From the NCBI RefSeq assembly GCF_037039395.1, contig NZ_CP146244.1, forward strand, positions 806,001 to 870,000: 64,000 nt of DNA, in the 5' to 3' direction. Source of the DNA: Agrobacterium vitis. Lineage in GTDB: Bacteria > Pseudomonadota > Alphaproteobacteria > Rhizobiales > Rhizobiaceae. Below, piece after piece: positions 57,429 through 64,000 of the stretch. The position numbers were made by a program, and so were the translations under genes. Below the pieces are notes generated by a model, which was not told the DNA's origin, made no database searches, and saw only the letters and a list, made by a program, of their open reading frames with translations. Position 1 is the stretch's first letter. Each line of letters begins with the position of its first letter.

Positions 57429-57439
57429 CGGAAATCTCC

Positions 57440-60400
57440 TCACCTGACGCGGTAAATGCTGAACGGCAGGACATGCGGGTTGAAACCGACCGTCTGCCAT
57501 TTGCCTGTCCACGTGAATTTTCTCATTGTCACCAGATCCTCGAGCGCGAGACTGCCGCTATCGGGCAGGCCCCAGCGCCACAAAGGCAGCTCGACTGTGC
57601 TTGTCTGGTCGTTGTGCGGGTCGAGGCTGACTGCCACGAGCAGAACGTTTTCGCGGCCCGGACTGGCCTTTTCGAAAAACATCACCTGGTCGTTGGAAGA
57701 GGGCAGCAGCGTCAGGCCGAGATGGGAATGAAGCGCCGCATTTTCGGTGCGAATGCGGTTCAGCATGGTAATCTCGGCAATGATATTGCCGGGCCGGTCC
57801 CAGTCCCAGGCGGTGATCTCGTATTTTTCGCTGTCGGCATATTCCTTGCGCTTGGCATCCGGGCGGCCTTCGCACAGTTCAAAACCGTTATAGACGCCCC
57901 AAAGCCCGGAAAGCGTTGCAGCCAGGCCCGCCCGGATCAGATAGGCCGAGCGCGGCGCGTTTTGCAGAAAATCCGGGTTGATGTCATGGGTGTTGACGAA
58001 GAAATGCGGCCTGAAGAATTCCTTCGGCGGCTGGGTCGTCAGTTCGAGCATATATTGCTCAAGCTCCCAGCGCAGATTGCGCCAGGTAAAATAGGTATAG
58101 GATTGCGAAAAGCCGATCTTGGCCAGCCTGTACATCACCTTCGGCTTGGTAAAGGCTTCCGACAGGAAGACCACGTCCGGGTGGCGGGCGCGGATATCGC
58201 CGATCAGCCACTCCCAGAACGGAAACGGCTTGGTGTGCGGATTGTCGACACGAAACAGTTTGACGCCTTCACCGACCCACATATCGACAATGTCGCGCAA
58301 GGCCTGCCAAAGCTCTGGAATAGCGTCTTTGGCGTAGAAATCGACGTTGACGATATCCTCGTATTTCTTCGGTGGATTTTCCGCATAACGGATCGTGCCA
58401 TCAGGACGCCAGTCGAACCAGCCGGGATGCTGCGTCAGCCATGGGTGATCGGGTGAGGCCTGGATGGCGAGATCAAGCGCGATTTCCAGCCCCTCATCAC
58501 GGGCCGCCGCGATCAGGGCTCTGAAATCCTCGAATGTGCCGAGCTGTGGATGAATTGCGTCATGGCCGCCATCGGGGGAGCCGATGGCATAGGGGCTGCC
58601 GGGATCGTTCGGCCCAGCTTTCAGGCTATTGTTGCGGCCCTTGCGGTTGGTGGTGCCAATAGGATGGATCGGCGGGAAATAGACCACATCGAAACCCATG
58701 GCGCGAATGGCGGGCAAGCGCTTGACGACATCGGCAAATGTGCCGTGACGGTCCTGGTCGCCGCTTTGTGAGCGGGGGAAAAGCTGGTACCAGCTGGCAA
58801 AACCCGCCTCCAGCCGCTCCGCATCGACAGGGAGTGGCTGCGAGCGTAAGCGGAAAGGCCTGGCATCGGCGCGATCCATCAGGGCGAACGTGTCGGCTTG
58901 CAGCAACAGATCGGCGCGTTGCTGTTCCGGGGTCTGTTCCAGGCGAGCGATCAACTGTTGGAGTTCTAAAGCCAGTTGGCCATCGGCTCTTGCCAAAGCC
59001 TGTCGCACAAGGGCGATGCCCTCCTGCAATTCCAGTTTCAGATCCAGCCTTGCCTCATGCTTCTTGGAAAGCTCGTAATGAAAAATCGCAAATGGATTGC
59101 GCCAGGCCTCGACGACAAATTCATGCCGTCCGAGCCGTGACAACGAAAATTCGCCGCGCCACCGGTCGTTTTCGACCAGTTCCATACGAATTTCGCTCCA
59201 GTCATCCCTGTCGCAGGGACGCCAGAGGACAGCGGCAGAAAGCGGGTCATGACCATCGCCAAAAATATCCGCCTCAACCGTGATCCGGTCGCCGACAATG
59301 CGCTTGATGGGGAAACGTCCTTCATCCACGGAAGGCTGGATATTTTCAATTGCCAGACGGGGTGCGGCGGCGGCATCGCTTGCCGTCGTTTCAGGCTCGA
59401 ACACGATGGCGTCCGCCCGCGCACCGGTGAGCAGGCAAAGCCCGCCCGGGCCGATCTTTCCCGTCTCGAGAATCGCGGACGGCGCTTGGCCCTCATCGAG
59501 CGCCAATGGCAGGAAGCCGGAGGCGAGTTCGTGAAGTGCATGGAGCGGTAGGGTCGCTGATGTGCGCAGATCGCGATTGAACGCGACGATCCGAATGTGC
59601 TGCGACGACCGCAGGTCTTCCCGGTCGGATTGCACCAGAGCGCAAGCAGGCGAGCCCGCTTTGGCAACGATCCGCAAGGGTTTTCCAAGGAAAACCTGCC
59701 TTTGTCCGGCTTGATCATTGAGGGCGCGAATGCTGGCGGACAGATCGAAACTGCCTTGATCTTTCAGGCCCCTGATACCCTGGCCATCGCCATGCATCGG
59801 ATCGAGCGGCGTGCTTACCCCGAATTCGAACCCCATCGGCACCATCAAAGGGCCGAAGGCGGCGGCAAGGTGCAAGGCGCGGATGGCCTTTCGCTCGATG
59901 ATCTCACGGCTTTCCGTGCCATGGGCGATCCGCCGGGCAAAAGGGGCTTCGGGAAAGGCGATCTGAATGCCGAGGGCGCGTTGCAGGGCGTATTCCTCGG
60001 CAAACCATGGCTCGTCCAGATTCCACCAGGCAAAGGATGAGAAACAGCCGTCAAAACCTGCGCCTTGCAAGGCGCGCCGCGCCTCAAAACTCGTCCCCGG
60101 CGTCCAGGCGAAGAACCGCGCCGATTGACCGGCTGCGATCAGGTCGCGCCAGAAGGACGAAGGCGCGGCATCGATGCCGATACAGCGGAAACCCGCGACG
60201 CCAGCAGCGGTAAACCGCGCAATGCGCGCACGCCATTCACCCAGCAGATGGGTTGCTTCATCGTTATTGGTGAAATCGACAGGACGGCTGCCGGAATGAA
60301 AGGGCGAAATCCTTGGATCGGCAATCTGTCCAGGCGGCGTATCCGTCGCAACCCGGTCAATCACCAGATCCAGCATCAGGTCGAGGCCATGCGCCCGGGC

Positions 60401-60688
60401 AGCCTCGGTCAACTCCCGCAGGCGATCATCGCTGCTGCCGGGGAGATCCAGAGCGGGATCAAGGGCGTCGAAGGATTTGGATATGAACAGGCTCGCACCC
60501 GCTGCACGCGCAAATGGCGGCGCACTGAGGACTGTATCGAAGCCCAGTCCACGCACATGCTCAAACATGGTGTTCCAGTCCGCCATGCCTTTTAGCAGCA
60601 GCGGATGGATATAATAGATCTTTGGCGCGCTGGACGAGACCGTTTCCCTGATGATGTCTTGTTGTTCGGCAGCATGTGATTGCGTCAT
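57440..60688 (-). CDS. glgE: Maltose-1-phosphate maltosyltransferase GlgE with an extra N-terminal pseudo-amylase domain
   Basis: A 1082-residue protein that transfers maltose from maltose-1-phosphate to a growing alpha-1,4-glucan. The GlgE part (about 445-1082) has LFRVDNPHTKPFPFWEWLI (nucleophile Asp), VVFLSEAFTKPKVMY (Glu) and YFTWRNLRWELEQY, VNTHDINPDFLQ. Residues about 20-430 form an additional GH13-like domain that lacks the catalytic Asp (GFRCIGIDAA, with Ile in the nucleophile position), so it is probably non-catalytic. ATG 60688 is favoured; the longer frame from 60844 has no family match. First gene of the minus-strand operon, treS following after 11 bp. Confidence 0.9.
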   Translation of the reverse strand: MTQSHAAEQQDIIRETVSSSAPKIYYIHPLLLKGMADWNTMFEHVRGLGFDTVLSAPPFARAAGASLFISKSFDALDPALDLPGSSDDRLRELTEAARAHGLDLMLDLVIDRVATDTPPGQIADPRISPFHSGSRPVDFTNNDEATHLLGEWRARIARFTAAGVAGFRCIGIDAAPSSFWRDLIAAGQSARFFAWTPGTSFEARRALQGAGFDGCFSSFAWWNLDEPWFAEEYALQRALGIQIAFPEAPFARRIAHGTESREIIERKAIRALHLAAAFGPLMVPMGFEFGVSTPLDPMHGDGQGIRGLKDQGSFDLSASIRALNDQAGQRQVFLGKPLRIVAKAGSPACALVQSDREDLRSSQHIRIVAFNRDLRTSATLPLHALHELASGFLPLALDEGQAPSAILETGKIGPGGLCLLTGARADAIVFEPETTASDAAAAPRLAIENIQPSVDEGRFPIKRIVGDRITVEADIFGDGHDPLSAAVLWRPCDRDDWSEIRMELVENDRWRGEFSLSRLGRHEFVVEAWRNPFAIFHYELSKKHEARLDLKLELQEGIALVRQALARADGQLALELQQLIARLEQTPEQQRADLLLQADTFALMDRADARPFRLRSQPLPVDAERLEAGFASWYQLFPRSQSGDQDRHGTFADVVKRLPAIRAMGFDVVYFPPIHPIGTTNRKGRNNSLKAGPNDPGSPYAIGSPDGGHDAIHPQLGTFEDFRALIAAARDEGLEIALDLAIQASPDHPWLTQHPGWFDWRPDGTIRYAENPPKKYEDIVNVDFYAKDAIPELWQALRDIVDMWVGEGVKLFRVDNPHTKPFPFWEWLIGDIRARHPDVVFLSEAFTKPKVMYRLAKIGFSQSYTYFTWRNLRWELEQYMLELTTQPPKEFFRPHFFVNTHDINPDFLQNAPRSAYLIRAGLAATLSGLWGVYNGFELCEGRPDAKRKEYADSEKYEITAWDWDRPGNIIAEITMLNRIRTENAALHSHLGLTLLPSSNDQVMFFEKASPGRENVLLVAVSLDPHNDQTSTVELPLWRWGLPDSGSLALEDLVTMRKFTWTGKWQTVGFNPHVLPFSIYRVR

Positions 60689-60720
60689 CGTCCACCCGCA
60701 TAATTTGTTTACCAAGGCCA

Positions 60721-60745
60721 AACACCTCACGCGGCAGGTGGTTCC
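60721..60745 (-). promoter_or_regulatory. RpoE2/EcfG-like promoter for glgE
   Basis: Minus strand: GGAAC (60745-60741), 16 bp, TGTT (60724-60721). This fits GGAAC-N18-TT and differs from GGAAC-N16-CGTT by one base. It lies 33 bp upstream of the glgE ATG. Confidence 0.45.
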
Positions 60746-60859
60746 ATTCAATAAAACATATGCCGGTGAGAGCGCAGACGCATGCAAAGGGAGACAGCTC
60801 TTGCAGGCCTTGGTTGAAAAGCTTTGCTGCCCCGGCGCGGACAATCGTTGCCAGCGGAT

Positions 60860-60884
60860 GGAACCGTTACCCTGAGGATGGGTT
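60860..60884 (+). promoter_or_regulatory. RpoE2/EcfG-like promoter for malQ
   Basis: GGAAC (60860-60864), 16 bp, GGTT (60881-60884), again fitting GGAAC-N18-TT with one deviation from CGTT. It would start transcription just before the hairpin at 60907-60947. Confidence 0.4.
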
Positions 60885-60906
60885 GGTGGTGAGGCTACAC
60901 AAATCG

Positions 60907-60947
60907 CGATGCCGTCTGCGGCACGGCCTCTACCGCAGACGGCATCG
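60907..60947 (+). repeat. Perfect 15-bp inverted repeat just upstream of malQ
   Basis: CGATGCCGTCTGCGG (60907-60921) and its exact complement (60933-60947) flank an 11-nt loop, ending 10 bp before ATG 60958. As RNA it would place a stable hairpin at or just upstream of the ribosome-binding region. No T-tract follows. Confidence 0.7.
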
Positions 60948-60957
60948 ATCGCTCAGG

Positions 60958-62772
60958 ATGGACCCAATCATGACGTCAATGATCAACAGACTTGCCAAGA
61001 AACATGGGATCAACCTCGCCAGACCGGGAATAGAACAGGCGGAAGTTCCGATTTCAGACGTCACAAAACGTCGGCTGTTGGCGGCGCTCAACGTCGAAGC
61101 GGGTGAGCCTGGCCGCAGCTATCTGCCCGATTGCCTTGCCCGAGACCGTGTCTGGGGATTCAGCCTGCAACTTTATGAACTGCGATCAGTGCGCAATTGG
61201 GGGATTGGCGACTTTGCCGATTTGCAGAGCATGGTGATGCTTGCCGCCGATCAGGGAGCCGATTTTATCGGGCTTAACCCGCTGCACGCGCCTTTTCTGG
61301 CGGACCCCGCCCGGTGCAGTCCCTATGAGCCATCCAATCGACGCTTTCTCAACCCCCTTTATATCGCCGTCGATCTGGTGCCGGGCTATGATCCAGGCAT
61401 GAGCGATAGAGAGACGCTCGACGCTTTGCGGCAATCCAATCTCGTCGATTACAAAGCGGTCGCCGGTGTGAAGCTTGAGGTCCTGCGGCGGATCTGGGAC
61501 GGCTCGAGACGGTTGGAGCGAAATGACGATCAGGACAGAGCCGATTTCAGACGGTTCTGCGATGAAAGCGGTGATGGTCTGCAAAATCATGCTCTCTTTG
61601 AGGCTTTATCCCGGTTCATGAGCGAAGGTGGGCATGGGGCGGGCTGGATGGCCTGGCCTGCGGAGTATCAGGATATCGATCATCCCTCCGTTCGGGCCTT
61701 CCGTAGCCAGAATGCCGAAGAGATCGCGTTTCATGTCTGGCTTCAATGGGTCGCGCACCGACAGCTTGAGACGGTTGCTGCGCAAGCGCACAAAGCAGGC
61801 TTGAGGATCGGTCTTTACCTCGACCTTGCGGTCGGCGAAGCGTTGGATGGTTCGGCGACCTGGAGCGAACCGGATATCTATCTGCGCGGCGCCAGTATTG
61901 GCAGCCCGCCCGATCCCTGGGCGGTGAATGGCCAGGATTGGCGGCTGGCGGCCTTGCAGCCGGCCTTGATCGCCTTTTCTCGCCGATCACCCTATCGTCA
62001 GATGATCGATGTGGCGATGCGCTATGCGGGTGCAGTGCGTATCGATCATGCTGCTGCCATTCAGCGATTGTTCCTGGTGCCAGCCGATATGGGACCGGAG
62101 GAGGGGGCCTATGTCGATTATCCCGCCCGAGAGATCCAGGGCGTAATTGCCGAAGCCTCCATGCGCAATCGATGCCTGGTCATCGGCGAGGATCTCGGTC
62201 TGGTACCATCGGGACTACGCCAGCAGATGGCGGATGCCAATCTCCTGTCCTATCGCATCCTGTCTTATGAAAGAGACAAGCGCGGCTTTATCGCGCCGGA
62301 GAAATATCCGGCCATGGCGCTTGCCTGCGTCTCCACCCACGACCACCAGACGTTGGCGGGTTGGTGGCGCGGCGCCGATATCGAAGCGCGCGCGGCACAT
62401 GGTCTGGTGCCGGAAGCGGCAAGTCATCAGGAGCAGGCCGCCCGCATACAGGAACGAGCCGACCTGCTACGGGCCTGTAAGTCAGCCGGGATCGTGTTGC
62501 AAGATCACGGTGTCGAACAGCCGGATCTGCATGAGCGCGTCGTGGCCGCCCATCGGTTTATGGCGAAAACCGCCTCCATGCTGGTCTCTGTCCGGCTTGC
62601 CGACCTTACCGACGAGGAAAACCCAACCAATATTCCGGGAACCAGCAGCAGCTATCCCAACTGGCAACCGAAACTCTCGGTTGCCTGCGAGGAACTCACC
62701 GGGGTCACTCTTTTCAATCGGATCGTCAACGCCGTCCGAGAGGAAAGACCCAAGACAAAGGAAGGAAGGTAG
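60958..62772 (+). CDS. malQ: 4-alpha-glucanotransferase MalQ (GH77)
   Basis: A roughly 604-residue GH77 amylomaltase that rearranges alpha-1,4-glucans and could feed or trim the glucan of the GlgE pathway. Markers: WGFSLQLYELRSVRNWGIGD and FADLQSMV in the N-terminal part, VRIDHAAAIQRLF (nucleophile region), LVIGEDLGLVP (acid/base Glu) and STHDHQTLAGWW. Divergent from glgE across 269 bp. Start uncertain among ATG 60958, 60970 and 60979; longer frames from 60676 have no family match. Behind it lies a weak terminator-like hairpin. Confidence 0.88.
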   Translation: MDPIMTSMINRLAKKHGINLARPGIEQAEVPISDVTKRRLLAALNVEAGEPGRSYLPDCLARDRVWGFSLQLYELRSVRNWGIGDFADLQSMVMLAADQGADFIGLNPLHAPFLADPARCSPYEPSNRRFLNPLYIAVDLVPGYDPGMSDRETLDALRQSNLVDYKAVAGVKLEVLRRIWDGSRRLERNDDQDRADFRRFCDESGDGLQNHALFEALSRFMSEGGHGAGWMAWPAEYQDIDHPSVRAFRSQNAEEIAFHVWLQWVAHRQLETVAAQAHKAGLRIGLYLDLAVGEALDGSATWSEPDIYLRGASIGSPPDPWAVNGQDWRLAALQPALIAFSRRSPYRQMIDVAMRYAGAVRIDHAAAIQRLFLVPADMGPEEGAYVDYPAREIQGVIAEASMRNRCLVIGEDLGLVPSGLRQQMADANLLSYRILSYERDKRGFIAPEKYPAMALACVSTHDHQTLAGWWRGADIEARAAHGLVPEAASHQEQAARIQERADLLRACKSAGIVLQDHGVEQPDLHERVVAAHRFMAKTASMLVSVRLADLTDEENPTNIPGTSSSYPNWQPKLSVACEELTGVTLFNRIVNAVREERPKTKEGR

Positions 62773-62784
62773 AGGTGGGCAGGT

Positions 62785-62805
62785 GAAAACTGGTCGCCGG
62801 TTTTC
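62785..62805 (+). terminator. Weak hairpin after malQ
   Basis: GAAAACTGG (62785-62793) pairs with CCGGTTTTC (62797-62805), one wobble, with a 3-nt loop; only a short T-run. It begins 13 bp past the malQ stop. Confidence 0.4.
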
Positions 62806-63236
62806 TCGAAAGCCAGACTCAAACATCCAGACCGACTGCCTTTGGAAACGTGGTGGAATGAACCTGGATCTGACCGTGATTTAATGCCCCTAGATATTCA
62901 GGGGTTGGTTATTGAACCCAATGATGGCCGCGATGGAAACCGCTATTCCCGAGGGTATTTCAGCAGAAAAAACGCATAAATGCTTGCCGCTTTGGCCGCT
63001 TTCCTGTAGATAATTCCCCGTTCGGGTATTTATGATCCCGGAGACTGGACTGATTGTATCTCCGCGCTTAATCTTCTGGATTGCTCGGCTTTGGGGGCTT
63101 AACCTCCGCTGGTAGACGTCTTTTCCCCGTTATCGCGACTTACCGACCTGTCTCTTCGCGAAGGGACGATGCATGCTTTGTCCGGCCGCCGCCGGGCGTG
63201 GCGAAACTAAAAACTCAAGGGATAAGGACTTCTCCC
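62806..63236. other. Non-coding region holding the long leader of the cold-shock gene
   Basis: About 430 bp without a supported ORF. A short hairpin (CCCCT...AGGGG near 62886-62903) is visible. Long structured leaders are usual for cold-shock genes, so much of this may be the cspA 5' untranslated region, but I cannot mark a promoter with confidence. Confidence 0.5.
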
Positions 63237-63449
63237 ATGGCCATCAAGGGCACCGTAAAATTCTTCAATCAGGACAAGGGCTTCGGCTTCATCACTCCAG
63301 AAGGCGGCGCGAAGGACGTTTTCGTTCACATTTCCGCTCTCCAGGCTGCTGGCATCCAGACGCTTCGTGATGGCCAGGAAGTTACCTTCGACACCGAAGC
63401 TGACCGCATGGGCAAGGGCCCGAAGGCTGTAAACATCCGCGCTGCGTGA
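63237..63449 (+). CDS. cspA: Cold-shock protein (CspA family)
   Basis: A 70-residue single cold-shock domain: [20 protein letters not shown] contains RNP1 (KGFGFI), with VFVHIS as RNP2. It binds single-stranded RNA/DNA and acts as an RNA chaperone. ATG 63237 has AAGG about 9 nt upstream; the longer frame from 63081 is leader. A good terminator follows, so the gene is monocistronic. The symbol marks the family; which paralogue it is cannot be said. Confidence 0.93.
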   Translation: MAIKGTVKFFNQDKGFGFITPEGGAKDVFVHISALQAAGIQTLRDGQEVTFDTEADRMGKGPKAVNIRAA

Positions 63450-63485
63450 TTGTTTCGCCTCCGTCCTTCACGGCGGATGATTTTG

Positions 63486-63511
63486 AACGGCGTTCCGCAA
63501 GGAGCGCCGTT
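63486..63511 (+). terminator. Rho-independent terminator after the cold-shock gene
   Basis: AACGGCGTTCC (63486-63496) pairs with GGAGCGCCGTT (63501-63511), one wobble, 4-nt loop, followed by TTTGCGTTTATT. Confidence 0.8.
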
Positions 63512-63577
63512 TTGCGTTTATTGCGTCTGGTTTTCATCCCTTCGATGAGGAGTGCGCAAAAAATCTGAAGCAAGACT

Positions 63578-64000
63578 TCAGGCGGCCCGCACAGGCCCAG
63601 CATCGATATCCACCGCAGCAAAGGCCGCCGCGATGACATCAGGGCCAGCCCCCGGTTTGGGTGCGTCAGCCGAAAGGATCTGGCGAAAGCGCCGCGCCCC
63701 GGCATAGCCCTGAAACAGCCCGACCATATGGCGGGTCAGATGCACCAGACGTCCGCCTTCGGCGATGTGGCGGGCGGCATAGTCCATCATCGCATCGCGA
63801 ACGAGGTCCATGTTTTGAGCCTTGACGGGTGCGCCATAAATGCGCGCGTCGACTTCGGTCAGCATCGTGGCATTGTTATAGGCAGCACGGCCGACCATTA
63901 CGCCATCCATGACCTGCAAATGCGCGCTGGCCTGATCCAGATCGGTAATACCGCCATTAATTCCAAGAAACAGATCGGGGTTTTCCTGTTTCATCAGGTG
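63578..64000 (-). CDS. dusA: tRNA-dihydrouridine synthase A, C-terminal part (partial)
   Basis: The last 140 or so residues of DusA; the gene continues beyond the right edge. Visible are PDLFLGINGGITDLDQASAH and DGVMVGRAAYNN (FMN phosphate-binding region of the TIM barrel), then the helical tRNA-binding domain with RLVHLTRHMVGLFQGYAGAR, characteristic of DusA. The enzyme reduces uridines in the tRNA D-loop. It is convergent with the cold-shock gene. Confidence 0.92.
   Translation of the reverse strand, partial: HLMKQENPDLFLGINGGITDLDQASAHLQVMDGVMVGRAAYNNATMLTEVDARIYGAPVKAQNMDLVRDAMMDYAARHIAEGGRLVHLTRHMVGLFQGYAGARRFRQILSADAPKPGAGPDVIAAAFAAVDIDAGPVRAA

Noticed and set aside
55659..57455. Open frame of 598 codons on the plus strand
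   Set aside because: Antisense to the treS-maltokinase gene with its clear catalytic motifs.

Overview
The window looks like chromosomal DNA of an alphaproteobacterium of the Rhizobiaceae (Agrobacterium/Allorhizobium/Rhizobium type). I infer this from a bcsN-bcsA-bcsB cellulose cluster, HWE/HisKA_2 histidine kinases, a LOV kinase behind a GGAAC-N16-CGTT (EcfG/RpoE2-type) promoter, a complete GlgE (trehalose to glucan) operon, and a rhizobial-style mosaic of palindromes next to glgB. No tRNA, rRNA, insertion sequence, integrase or CRISPR array was seen.

Layout. 1-1256: end of a peptide/nickel-type ABC transporter operon (two ATPases). 1436-3493: an OmpR-type response regulator and its sensor kinase. 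3672-10375: a tightly coupled eight-gene operon (HAD phosphatase, class III aminotransferase, arginase-fold hydrolase, small SMR-like membrane protein, di-iron desaturase/hydroxylase, alpha/beta hydrolase, FemAB/GNAT acyltransferase, second SMR-like protein). I do not recognise this set as a described pathway and it is the best candidate for an undescribed system. It may make and flip or export an amine-bearing lipid or metabolite, possibly under the adjacent two-component system. 10406-19602: a MipA-like outer-membrane protein, bcsB, bcsA, a possible 39-codon linker ORF, bcsN, and a divergent TPR protein.

19676-28749 is rich in signal transduction: a GAF-PAS-GAF-HWE kinase, a LOV kinase with a degenerate ATP-binding domain plus a single-domain receiver, a small conserved protein, rsgA, and an orphan ParD-like ORF coupled to a large PAS hybrid kinase. 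28836-35863: an epimerase, then an uptake and oxidation operon (solute-binding protein, fused permease-ATPase, Gfo/Idh/MocA oxidoreductase, FAD oxidoreductase) divergent from a LacI-type regulator with two palindromic operators. 36150-38590: a chemoreceptor and CheW. 38862-46446: an MdtABC-like RND pump. 46590-48889: a GntR regulator and a LigM-like O-demethylase sharing a TGTATACA motif. 48981-51724: a Zn/Cd-type P-ATPase and a divergent MerR regulator with a 19-bp-spacer promoter.

51922-62772 holds glgB, a treS-maltokinase fusion and glgE on the minus strand, with malQ divergent. Together TreS, maltokinase, GlgE and GlgB convert trehalose via maltose and maltose-1-phosphate into branched alpha-glucan; near-consensus general-stress promoters face both ways between glgE and malQ. 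The right end has a cold-shock gene with its terminator and the 3' part of dusA. Start codons were corrected where overlaps, Shine-Dalgarno sequences or signal peptides argued for it. All family calls rest on reading motifs by eye, with no database search.
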